Origin: a virus
Direction: 5' to 3' (one strand)
IMG/VR virus record: IMGVR_UViG_3300032086_002967
Location: 1-43,482 of that record
Length of the DNA stretch: 43,482 bases
Each line of letters opens with the position of its first letter. Positions within the stretch are counted from its first letter, which is position 1. The position numbers were made by a program, and so were the translations under genes. Below the pieces are notes generated by a model. That model was not told the DNA's origin. It saw only the letters and a program-made list of their open reading frames with translations, and searched no databases. Below are positions 29,289-37,691 of the stretch, in pieces.

Positions 29289-30398
29289 ATGGCTGAACTT
29301 TACCCTACTAATATGCCGTTACCGCTGATAACCGGTTACACTCAAGGGAGCGCAAACCAAGTAGAACAAGTGGACGTTGAGATCGGCGCGCCTAGATTTG
29401 AATTTAAAGTTGATACAGTCAACATGCCCGTCAAGGTTCGATGGTTGTTTGACGATATACAGATGCAAGTTTTTGAAGGCTGGTATTTTCACGTATTAGA
29501 TAGTGGTACTAAATCTTTTGATATGGATCTAATCGTTGGTGGCGGTGCTAAATCACACGAATGCTATTTTCAAAAACCCTACAAAATAGCGCTTAAAAAT
29601 AAAAAATGGTTGGTTACTGGCGATCTTAATGCTGTCTCTAAACAGTACGATGATTTAGCGACATATCAAGCGGCGGCTGCGTTACTAGAAGGACTACCGC
29701 CACCGGAAGTTCTACCCGCTGGTTTGATTGCTTATTGGAAATTTGATGATGACGGCGGCGCAACGCTAGACCCTACCGCTGACACCAGCACGGAAGGATC
29801 TAACCATGTATTAACATCTAAATACGGCGCTAAAGAATTCGAGTCACCAGCAACAGGCAGCGTAAACAGTGTTACAGCATGGAAGTGTAGAAACGCAGGC
29901 GGAACAACAAGCGGTTATGTGGCCGCGCCGAATTCTGATTTTGATTTAGGTAAAGATTTAACTATTATATTTAGCGCTAGAGTTGATGACACAGGTACAT
30001 CGAGTAACGCCAAATTCGTAATGGTGATGTCACGGGGAACTTTCCTTTGGGATTGGTCAGTCTACTATAGGGCTAGTACGAAAGAATTCAGATATGATCC
30101 TGTTTTTAATAGTGTGGCAGGAAACACAGTCACAGCGACGCCTGACAGCGGTGTTTGGTATAGAATAGCGTTCGTTGTTGATTCAGTGTCAGACACTTGT
30201 AAAACCTATGTTGATGGTGTTGAAGTAAGGGAAGAACTTGCCCCCTTCGCGGCTCAATACGACCCTACAGCAGAATTAATGCTTGGCGGGTCAGCATCCG
30301 CCTCAGAATCTAATTTTTTCGGGTCTTTAGATCAAGTTAAAATACTAAACAGGGTTATGACTCCCGCAGAAATATTAGACGAATATGAGAATTATTAA
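29289..30398 (+). CDS. tail protein, paralogue B fused to a LamG/concanavalin-like domain
   Basis: 369 aa. Residues 1-132 repeat the architecture of the upstream gene (MPLPLITGY, QVFEGWYFHVLDSGTKSFDM, YDDLATYQAA), so the pair arose by tandem duplication. Residues about 145-365 are a LamG/concanavalin-type beta-sandwich: GLIAYWKFDDDGGATLDPT, DLTIIFSARVDDTGTSSNAK, and the C-terminal FFGSLDQVKILNRVMTPAEI are hallmark segments. Such domains bind carbohydrates, so this copy may contact the cell surface. Confidence 0.75.
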   Translation: MAELYPTNMPLPLITGYTQGSANQVEQVDVEIGAPRFEFKVDTVNMPVKVRWLFDDIQMQVFEGWYFHVLDSGTKSFDMDLIVGGGAKSHECYFQKPYKIALKNKKWLVTGDLNAVSKQYDDLATYQAAAALLEGLPPPEVLPAGLIAYWKFDDDGGATLDPTADTSTEGSNHVLTSKYGAKEFESPATGSVNSVTAWKCRNAGGTTSGYVAAPNSDFDLGKDLTIIFSARVDDTGTSSNAKFVMVMSRGTFLWDWSVYYRASTKEFRYDPVFNSVAGNTVTATPDSGVWYRIAFVVDSVSDTCKTYVDGVEVREELAPFAAQYDPTAELMLGGSASASESNFFGSLDQVKILNRVMTPAEILDEYENY

Positions 30399-30400
30399 AA

Positions 30401-30922
30401 ATGGCAGCAATAGACGAATACAAAAAGTTTGCGGCAAGTATGCCCGAGTCAGAAAGGGAGTACAGAACTATCGAATTATATCATCCTGATTTCTCATCGA
30501 CTTTGAGATTTGTTGCGTCGTCGGTTGATGAAGGTTTAACGCTAGAGTCAGACGCACCGCGCGACGCCTCGGTTAAAGTTAATTTTGTTGGCATCAATAT
30601 GAAAGTCATAGAGCCTCAAGAGAGCGGCGAAATTGAGCAGATTTTAACTGTTAGTATCGGCGGGGTTGGCGGTGAGGTCAATAACATTATTGACGAGCTA
30701 ACCGAAGCGGGACGGCTGACACCTATCGATCTAATCTATCGTAAATTTTACAGCGGTGATGGTGGAGCGGAGCCGGTCATTGTGGTTAAACTGTCGGTTG
30801 CTGATGTATCAATGAAAGGTTACGAGCAAGTAACTTTTACGGCTGAGGACATCGACTTCGCAACTAAGCGAGCCGGTGAACTTTATTTAATAGAACGTTT
30901 TAGCGGGTTAAGGTCTTTATGA
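30401..30922 (+). CDS. DUF1833 tail-tip protein
   Basis: 173 aa. EYRTIELYHPDFSSTLRFVAS matches the DUF1833 N-terminus; this family sits between tape measure and NlpC/P60 in many siphoviruses. Overlaps the NlpC/P60 gene by 4 bp. Confidence 0.78.
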   Translation: MAAIDEYKKFAASMPESEREYRTIELYHPDFSSTLRFVASSVDEGLTLESDAPRDASVKVNFVGINMKVIEPQESGEIEQILTVSIGGVGGEVNNIIDELTEAGRLTPIDLIYRKFYSGDGGAEPVIVVKLSVADVSMKGYEQVTFTAEDIDFATKRAGELYLIERFSGLRSL

Positions 30923-31326
30923 TTGATTATAACGATTATGTAGGTATTCCTTGGGTTTGTGGTAAAGCTGATTTAGACGGCGCTGATTGTTGGGGTATTG
31001 TCTGCATTGTATATTTGGATCTGTTCGGCATAAGGTTATCACATTTTAACCCAAATGATATAAATTCCACGGAGAAAACCGCCGATAAAATTAAAAGCAT
31101 TAAGCGCAAGTCTGACGATTGGGTCAAGGTTGCTAGGCCGGTTGACGGCGACGTTGTTGTTATGACCAGTCGAAAAACTCTGAGGCCAGAGCATGTTGGG
31201 GTTTTCATAAAAGGCGGTTTTGTGCTACATTCACTAGTTAGAGAATCCGGCGCATCTGAGATCCACAGTGTTAAACACCTTAGTAAACTATTCAAAAGGT
31301 TAGATTTCTATCGTTATGCAACCTAG
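30919..31326 (+). CDS. NlpC/P60 peptidoglycan hydrolase of tail tip
   Basis: 135 aa cysteine peptidase, probably opens peptidoglycan during DNA entry. Catalytic C24 in GADCWGIV and H92 in PEHVGVF; H104 could be the third residue. Single domain, normal length. Starts by ATGA overlap and ends overlapping the TipJ gene by 11 bp. Confidence 0.88.
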   Translation: MIDYNDYVGIPWVCGKADLDGADCWGIVCIVYLDLFGIRLSHFNPNDINSTEKTADKIKSIKRKSDDWVKVARPVDGDVVVMTSRKTLRPEHVGVFIKGGFVLHSLVRESGASEIHSVKHLSKLFKRLDFYRYAT

Positions 31327-34300
31327 AATAACAATTTACCATGACCCCGAAGGGATCAACAAAAGAGAATTAATTTTTCTTAAAACTGGCGATAATCTAG
31401 CTGGTTTTTTGATGAATTTATATCCTGACGGTTTTGTTACGCCGACCGCTATTTTTAGTAGAGAAGTTAGTGAAGAAACACGAATAGATTTAGACGATTT
31501 TGAACAAGTAAACATTGAGTTAAAAGACCACGATCACTTTATTATCGTACATCGTCCTCAAGGTGTTGAGGTTGTTGTCGCTATTATCGTAGCTGTGGTT
31601 GCTGCTATAGTATTAGCGCCGGATGTTAACCCGCCACCAATACCAGAAAACCCAAATTTCCCCAAGACAAGCGAAAGCCCAAACAACCGACTAACAGGTC
31701 AGACCAACGTTGCTAGACCACTGTCGCGCATACCTGACATTTACGGTCGACGCAGAGTTTACCCCGATTTAGGAACTAGAACAGTTGTCGAATATATCGA
31801 GCATATTAAGTTTGTCACTGAGTATTTGATTATCGGACGCGGCGAATACGATATAGCCAGCTTAAAAAGTACCGATACGTTAATTGACGATATTTCTAGC
31901 GCTGAATATTCGATCTATAATTCTTATGAATTAGTACCTGAATTGCTAGAGTCGTTCGCAAGTAACGAGGTTAACGGTCAGGAAATAAAAGCGCCTAACG
32001 ACGTGGCTAATTTTGACATAAGCACTAGCGGCGTGACGTTTAACGATGGTACTAGTTTCAGATCAGATTCCTCGTTATTTAGCCGATTTAGCCGATTAAA
32101 AGAAGGTGAACAGTTTTCGATCACTGGAACCGGATCTAACGACGGTACTTATACTTTTGTCCAATATTCACCATTTACGATACCCGCCGAGCCGCCTGAT
32201 TTTGAAGGTCAAACAACCTACAGAATAATAGTCGAGGAACCTACAGTTAGCGAGACGGTTAACACTATTGTTAATTTTGAGAGCGTCGGCGATTTTGGTA
32301 ATGTTGGAACATTCAAGGTGTCGGGCGATACAAATGAAATTTGGGTAGATATAATAGCACCTAGAGGTTTAGCTGATAGGCGATCCGGCTCGTCGGTTGA
32401 AATATCGATCACGCTTGATGTCATTTTGGACGAGCTAGACTCTAATGACAATATCGTCAATACGGAAACTTACACCTATGTCATTAGCGACAACACATTA
32501 GACCAAAGGTTTTATACGTTTAAAATCATACCGGCCAACCAAGGCGCTATTTATCAAGCCACTATCGAAAGACAAACGAACACTATAAACGACGCGTCTT
32601 ATTATGATGTCGTCAAGTGGGCTAGACTAGTTGGTGTTAAAAGAATTAGTAATTTTGATCAGGGTAATGTTACGTCGATACTACTAACAACTAGAGCAAC
32701 GGATCAAGCGACCCAAGCGCAAGAAAGAAAGTTTAACGCTATCGTTACTCGAAAGCTAAAAACATATAACACCACTACCGATCTGTTTGAAGGGTCGGAA
32801 GTTATTATTATAAACGCTAACGCGGTTATCGCAACAAACACTTTTACAGTAGATCAGACCGCCGATCCAGATTTCACCGATTTTAACGATCTTGTCGCCG
32901 GTGATAAGTTCGTAATTGTGGGATCTGATGAGAATGACGGTACTTACACTTTTGCGTCTATTGCTGACGTTTCTGGTGACTGGGTTGTAACTGTTGATGA
33001 GGATATGCAGGCTCAAGCGGCTGTTGATCTAGAGTTCAGAATATTACCCAAGTTAAACCCGACAACCAAGATGGCTGATGCGTTAATGAATCATTTAACC
33101 GATCCGTTAATAGGTAATAAATCAGTTAACGATATAGATTACGTAGGTCTTTACACCATACAAGACGCTTTAGACAGTGACGCCACTTACGGCAGCGTAC
33201 TAGGTCGTTTTAGCTACTCTTTTAGCTCAGATAAAGCCAGCGTTAAAGACGAATTGATCACTATCGCTAACTCTTGCCGGTGCTTTGTTAAAAAGGTCGG
33301 TCATAGGGTCGAATTCGGTAGAGATCAAGAAAACACAATACGAACGACTGTTTTTAATGGTAGAAATAAAAAACCAAGGTCTGAAAAGAAAACAATAAAA
33401 TTGCAACGGCCGACCGATTTTGATGGGGTCGAGTTACAATGGGTTTACGAGGACACCGGCGAAGCGTTCACGATTCACTTGCCCGATGACGAAAGCGCTT
33501 TAAATCCTAAGAAAATAGACGCCGCTGGTATTATGAATTTCAAGCAAGCATGGAACAGGGCAAACATTGAATTTAAAAAATTAAAATTGCACCGTGAGTT
33601 TGTGGAAGTTGTGACCACTAAAGAAAGTTTACATTTGCAAGCGGGTGACCGTGTGGCGAATGCTGATGGTACTGATATCAACGTTCAAGCGGGTGAAATT
33701 AAAGCTTACGACGAGACACCGGCAGGCACTTATTTGACTTATGATCCTATTGATTTTAATGGTCAGGCTGACGGTACAGTTATTTTTAGATCTGAGGATG
33801 GGTTAGAGACGTCAGAGCACACAGTAACCCCAAGGGGCGACGGGCTTAACGGGTTTTTTACATCCGACGTGATACCGTTCACAATTCGCGCTAGAGGTGA
33901 TGCGGGTTATCAGGTAGGAACTTTATTTTTATTTAAACCGAACGATTCAAGCGTTTTAAAAGATTATATTGTTCAAAGAGTAACGCCGAAAGATGATAAT
34001 TATGTATCAGTAAAAATGACGCGTTACAACTCTAGCGTTTTTGAGGCTGACACATTAACGCCGCCGGTTCACGAAACAACCGTTTTAAAAATAACAGCCG
34101 ATGTTGTACCGTCTAACAATGATATACCGACCGACCACACAATCAGTTTAGCAGCAGCAGCGGCCGAAACGCTATCATGGAACGCCGCACCAACGGGAAC
34201 TTACGATGCTATAGGCGACGAGATAGCGGCTAAAAGCTTTAGTTTAAGAACAGATGGCACGTGGACTGTTGCGGGAACCGGTACAACTCAAAATGATGTT

Positions 34301-34582
34301 GACAACGGCGTATTTAAGCCGACAGCGACAACTGACACCACATCGTATGAATACTTTATGACTCAAAATGCTGTTGCTGGTGTTGGTCAAGGCGTGACAG
34401 TTATTGGAACTTTAAACGCTTGGACGCCGTTAACTAGTGATCTTTTGGTATCAATTTCAGACATGAGCGCCGGTAGCATTTCGTCGAGCATGACTGTTGA
34501 AGTTAGAGAAATATTAACCCCTGCTAACACGACCGGTCAAGCGTCGTTCGGGTTAACGGCTGACGGCACTGTTCCCGAATAG
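31316..34582 (+). CDS. TipJ/host-specificity-like tail tip protein
   Basis: 1088 aa, lambda J-like central tail tip. N-terminal 80 residues, a hydrophobic stretch GVEVVVAIIVAVVAAIVLAP (about 83-102, tail-insertion helix), then a long beta region and C-terminal fibronectin-like/low-complexity repeats. Two similar beta-modules with the pattern G-x-x-F-x-I-x-G-[T/S]-x-x-NDGTYTF occur at about 270 and 540. Probably binds the receptor. The last 200 residues are the likely specificity region. Confidence 0.85.
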   Translation: MQPRITIYHDPEGINKRELIFLKTGDNLAGFLMNLYPDGFVTPTAIFSREVSEETRIDLDDFEQVNIELKDHDHFIIVHRPQGVEVVVAIIVAVVAAIVLAPDVNPPPIPENPNFPKTSESPNNRLTGQTNVARPLSRIPDIYGRRRVYPDLGTRTVVEYIEHIKFVTEYLIIGRGEYDIASLKSTDTLIDDISSAEYSIYNSYELVPELLESFASNEVNGQEIKAPNDVANFDISTSGVTFNDGTSFRSDSSLFSRFSRLKEGEQFSITGTGSNDGTYTFVQYSPFTIPAEPPDFEGQTTYRIIVEEPTVSETVNTIVNFESVGDFGNVGTFKVSGDTNEIWVDIIAPRGLADRRSGSSVEISITLDVILDELDSNDNIVNTETYTYVISDNTLDQRFYTFKIIPANQGAIYQATIERQTNTINDASYYDVVKWARLVGVKRISNFDQGNVTSILLTTRATDQATQAQERKFNAIVTRKLKTYNTTTDLFEGSEVIIINANAVIATNTFTVDQTADPDFTDFNDLVAGDKFVIVGSDENDGTYTFASIADVSGDWVVTVDEDMQAQAAVDLEFRILPKLNPTTKMADALMNHLTDPLIGNKSVNDIDYVGLYTIQDALDSDATYGSVLGRFSYSFSSDKASVKDELITIANSCRCFVKKVGHRVEFGRDQENTIRTTVFNGRNKKPRSEKKTIKLQRPTDFDGVELQWVYEDTGEAFTIHLPDDESALNPKKIDAAGIMNFKQAWNRANIEFKKLKLHREFVEVVTTKESLHLQAGDRVANADGTDINVQAGEIKAYDETPAGTYLTYDPIDFNGQADGTVIFRSEDGLETSEHTVTPRGDGLNGFFTSDVIPFTIRARGDAGYQVGTLFLFKPNDSSVLKDYIVQRVTPKDDNYVSVKMTRYNSSVFEADTLTPPVHETTVLKITADVVPSNNDIPTDHTISLAAAAAETLSWNAAPTGTYDAIGDEIAAKSFSLRTDGTWTVAGTGTTQNDVDNGVFKPTATTDTTSYEYFMTQNAVAGVGQGVTVIGTLNAWTPLTSDLLVSISDMSAGSISSSMTVEVREILTPANTTGQASFGLTADGTVPE

Positions 34583-34591
34583 GAGATAATG

Positions 34592-35002
34592 ATGGCTAAC
34601 GTATGGTATGAATTAAGCCTTGCTAAAATAGGTAACAACACGCTAGATTTAGGCGCGTTGACTGACCCTAGAATAATTATGATCGAGGATGGGGAATACA
34701 CGCTAAATCAAACACACGAATTTTTAGACGATGTGCCGGTTGCGGCAAGAATGCAAACAGCATCGTTAAGTAATTTTACTTTTGGCGTTTCTGGCACTAG
34801 CTGGATCGATGCAGACGACCCGACTTTTTTAACTCCGACCGTTGCGACCTGTAAAGCGTTGATTGTTTACGATCACAAAGCTACAGAGGCGACGAGTGAA
34901 TTATTATGCTATATTGACTCGGGTGTCGGTTTACCCCTTGTCACTGAGTCCTCGAGAGATGTCGAACTAACTTTTAACGCTAACGGGATTGCTAAGCTAT
35001 GA
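34592..35002 (+). CDS. tail-associated hypothetical protein
   Basis: 136 aa. Tandem ATG at 34589/34592; AGGAG is 6 nt from the second, which I choose. Beta-rich, MANVWYELSLAKIGNNTLDL then DDPTFLTPTVATCKALIVYD. Typical of proteins found after the tip gene in siphoviruses; function unknown. Ends as ATGA overlap. Confidence 0.65.
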   Translation: MANVWYELSLAKIGNNTLDLGALTDPRIIMIEDGEYTLNQTHEFLDDVPVAARMQTASLSNFTFGVSGTSWIDADDPTFLTPTVATCKALIVYDHKATEATSELLCYIDSGVGLPLVTESSRDVELTFNANGIAKL

Positions 35003-35361
35003 TTGATTTATTAATGTGGTTGCTTGAGTGGGGAACTAAAAGTTTTATTGTTCTTTGGTTGCTTTATGTAATAGTAATGTCGTTAGAAAAAGCACCCCTT
35101 TGGGTTAAAATTGTTTTTTCGCCTGCGTTAATAATAGGCTACCCGCTAGACGTTATTTTTAATTTAGTTTTTGGCACGATCATTTTTTTACAATGGCATC
35201 ATACCAAAAAACTAAGCAAACTAACGCTAACCAGTCGGTTAAGGTTCATTTTAATCACTGAGGACGAGAACCGATGGCGATGGAAGTTAGCACATTTTCT
35301 ATGTAAATACTTTATTGAACCTTGGGATTTCGGCCACTGTGGCGCTGGTTATTTCAAATAA
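34999..35361 (+). CDS. conserved phage membrane protein
   Basis: 120 aa with two membrane helices (about 12-30 and 36-60), then a cytoplasmic C-terminus WRWKLAHFLCKYFIEPWDFG. I recognise similar proteins next to phage endolysins, without a known function. May assist lysis or be a host-membrane factor. Confidence 0.65.
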   Translation: MIDLLMWLLEWGTKSFIVLWLLYVIVMSLEKAPLWVKIVFSPALIIGYPLDVIFNLVFGTIIFLQWHHTKKLSKLTLTSRLRFILITEDENRWRWKLAHFLCKYFIEPWDFGHCGAGYFK

Positions 35362-35377
35362 TTGAGGACTGTTAAAA

Positions 35378-35920
35378 ATGAGTAATTTTAAAAACGCAAT
35401 ACTTTTTGTTTTACGTAACGAGGGCGGTTATTCTGACGATAAAGCGGACAAGGGCGGCGCTACAAATCTAGGTATTTCGACCCGTTTTTTAAAACTAACT
35501 AAAGAAGATATCGACGGCGACGGACATATTACGGAAAAAGACGTTTTAGCTTTAACTAAGGAAAGGGCTGTCGGTCTTTATAAAAAATATTTTTGGTCAC
35601 ACTACAAGCTTGATAATATTAGAGATCTAATTGTTGGTAGAAAGGCTTTAGATCTGTTTGTTAACATGAGAGGTAAAGCCGCTGCTAAAATAATACAGCA
35701 AGCATGTGTTGATTGTGGATCTAAAATCAAAGTTGATGGGGTGTTAGGACAACGCAGTTTTTACGCCGTTAATCGTCTTGGTGATTTTACCAATACCCAC
35801 GGGCAACTGATTGATGCGATTATCGACAATCAAATCAAGCACTATAACGCTATTGTTAAAAACGACAAAACGCAAAGTAAATTTTTAAAAGGATGGATCA
35901 ATAGAGCTAAGCGTTTTTAA
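35378..35920 (+). CDS. GH108 endolysin (N-acetylmuramidase)
   Basis: 180 aa peptidoglycan hydrolase. RNEGGYSDDKADKGGATNLG is the GH108 signature with catalytic E15 and the downstream GIS motif; C-terminal residues about 100-180 (KVDGVLGQRSFYAVNRLGD) fit the PG_binding_3-type helical domain. No signal peptide, so release needs a holin. It is followed by a small membrane protein and spanins, the expected lysis cassette. Confidence 0.9.
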   Translation: MSNFKNAILFVLRNEGGYSDDKADKGGATNLGISTRFLKLTKEDIDGDGHITEKDVLALTKERAVGLYKKYFWSHYKLDNIRDLIVGRKALDLFVNMRGKAAAKIIQQACVDCGSKIKVDGVLGQRSFYAVNRLGDFTNTHGQLIDAIIDNQIKHYNAIVKNDKTQSKFLKGWINRAKRF

Positions 35921-35936
35921 ACGAGAGGATCGACCT

Positions 35937-36119
35937 ATGGTTAAATATATAAAACAGCGAGTGAAATCTAAAACTTTTAATTTTGGCATGTTAATCAATA
36001 TGGCTGGCTTAATACAACTTTATCTCGAACAGATGGGGTACGGTTTAGCAACCTTGATTGTAGGGTTAATAATCATTTGGTTAAGAGAACAAACCAAACA
36101 ACCGATTGACGAGAAATAA
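35937..36119 (+). CDS. small membrane protein, holin candidate
   Basis: 60 aa between endolysin and spanins. Hydrophobic helices at about 16-30 and 36-50, basic N-terminus. Topology and place are holin-like, but no sequence signature proves it. Preceded by the ribosome site AACGAGAGGATCG. Confidence 0.6.
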   Translation: MVKYIKQRVKSKTFNFGMLINMAGLIQLYLEQMGYGLATLIVGLIIIWLREQTKQPIDEK

Positions 36120-36120
36120 A

Positions 36121-36606
36121 ATGCTTGATGTATTATTGAAAGTTTTTAACCCCGTGATCGGTTGGTTGTTTGGTTCACCGGCTAGGATCAAAATATTTTT
36201 GGTCGTCGTCGGTGTTTTATTGTTTGGCGGCACAGTGTGGTATTTGACAGATAAATACAACGACCAAAAATTAGAAAACGCTAAACTACTTTCTAAAAAT
36301 GAGCAATTTGATCTTCAAAACAAACAGTTAGTTGGTCAAGTCGAACATTTAGAAAAGCAAACAGAGCTAGACCGATTAATTATTGATGAACAACAAAATG
36401 CAATTAATCAAATAAATTTAGAATTTGATACATTGCGGAGGCAAAAAGAAAATGATCTTAATGTTTTCAAAAAAGAAAAAGGGCGCTTTGACCGTTTGTT
36501 ACAAGTTAAAGGTGATCGGATTGTTAAGCTTGCTAACGTTGGCACTGAACGGATGCGCCAGCGATTACAAAAAGCCACCAGTGATGATCACGAAGTACCA
36601 AACTAA
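36121..36606 (+). CDS. Rz-like i-spanin
   Basis: 161 aa. One membrane helix (about 22-43), then a long coiled coil (about 50-110, QLVGQVEHLEKQTELDRLII) reaching into the periplasm. Start 36121, directly after the previous stop. It works with the embedded o-spanin to fuse inner and outer membranes at lysis. Confidence 0.82.
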   Translation: MLDVLLKVFNPVIGWLFGSPARIKIFLVVVGVLLFGGTVWYLTDKYNDQKLENAKLLSKNEQFDLQNKQLVGQVEHLEKQTELDRLIIDEQQNAINQINLEFDTLRRQKENDLNVFKKEKGRFDRLLQVKGDRIVKLANVGTERMRQRLQKATSDDHEVPN

Positions 36607-36847
36607 ACCGGTTGTCTGTTTAGATACTCCAAAAAATAAACCGCTCGAATTGTTAACTATTACTTGGGTTTTAGCCAAAACTAAAACAGGCGAAAACGTT
36701 TTAGGGTTACAGCTAGGTGATTATGAAAAAATGGCCGATAATACTAGCCAAATCTTAAATTATATTATTAAACAAAACCTAATATCTGATCACAAAGATC
36801 GCTGTATTAGCTCACACAATGAAAAGGTGAAAAAACAAAATGATTAA
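36452..36847 (+). CDS. Rz1-like o-spanin (lipoprotein)
   Basis: 131 aa in a +1 frame relative to the Rz gene, starting inside it. ATG 36452 has GGAGG 10 nt upstream. Signal peptide (MILMFSKKKKGALTVCYKLK, then hydrophobic) ends at a lipobox LNGC with C35. The mature part (MITKYQTKPVVCLDTP and a helical C-terminus) is longer than a minimal Rz1 but the lipobox-in-Rz layout is diagnostic. Confidence 0.78.
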   Translation: MILMFSKKKKGALTVCYKLKVIGLLSLLTLALNGCASDYKKPPVMITKYQTKPVVCLDTPKNKPLELLTITWVLAKTKTGENVLGLQLGDYEKMADNTSQILNYIIKQNLISDHKDRCISSHNEKVKKQND

Positions 36848-37691
36848 ATATATAACGATTTTATTATTGTTTCCGTTGTCAGTGCTTGCGGCTGACGTAT
36901 CTGAGTATCAACCGGTTGGCGAAATGCAGAATCTAGCAGGTTATACCGATTTGTCGGGCGGCGCTTATAGTCCTATTTACGGCGCGACATACGTTGACAA
37001 CAAAAGCGGAATGGTTAGCTTTAGCGATAGTCCAACGCAATGCGCTAGTGGAGGCGATTTAGAGGCGGTTGAATATTTAGACGACCACAGGGTTTACACA
37101 GTCAACGAGGCTAAAAACGGGGTGTCTGTGATTAACGTTAGTAATTGCAGCGTAGAACGTCGATTTTTTGTCAATATCCCCAAAACTGGCAGTGACGGCA
37201 TCGAAGGTTTAACCGTTCACAACGGGATTGTTTATGTTTTAGATGAAAGATCATCAAGCATTTACTCGTTTGTCGACACTGGCGGTAATAGAAACACCAT
37301 AACGCCTGATTTTTTATTTTCGGTAAGCGGATGCACTAACGGCGGTGACTTAGCAATGAACGGTGACAATATTGTAATAGTGTGCGAATCGTCACCCAAT
37401 ATAGTTGAATATGATTTGTTTGGTAATTGGGTTGCGTCTAACAATCTAGTTACTTTTATCAACACCGAGGTTATTTATTTTAACGACAATCAAATGTGCG
37501 CGGGTGGTGAGCCGGATCAATTACAATGCTTTGAGTCATCAAACACACCACCACCACCGCCACCGGTTGACGAATTTGAAACTTGCACCTATTCCGGTGA
37601 AGTTGTCGTTAATGTGGAAACCGGCGCTTTTGATCCTCAAACCGTAGTTTTTAATTGCCCTACCATTACAGCGAGTGGAACGCTTAACTAA
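36840..37691 (+). CDS. secreted beta-propeller-like protein (SdiA-regulated/YjiK-like)
   Basis: 283 aa with a signal peptide (MIKYITILLLFPLSVLAADV). Repeats with GDLEAVEYLDDHRVYTVNEA, GIEGLTVHNGIVYVLDERSS and GGDLAMNGDNIVIVCESS are blade-like and match the SdiA-regulated pattern. A proline run (PPPPPP) then leads to a short Cys-containing C-terminal beta segment. Encoding a secreted protein between spanins and fibre is unusual. It could be a periplasmic or surface factor; no function is known. Ends as TAATG with the fibre gene. Confidence 0.65.
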   Translation: MIKYITILLLFPLSVLAADVSEYQPVGEMQNLAGYTDLSGGAYSPIYGATYVDNKSGMVSFSDSPTQCASGGDLEAVEYLDDHRVYTVNEAKNGVSVINVSNCSVERRFFVNIPKTGSDGIEGLTVHNGIVYVLDERSSSIYSFVDTGGNRNTITPDFLFSVSGCTNGGDLAMNGDNIVIVCESSPNIVEYDLFGNWVASNNLVTFINTEVIYFNDNQMCAGGEPDQLQCFESSNTPPPPPPVDEFETCTYSGEVVVNVETGAFDPQTVVFNCPTITASGTLN

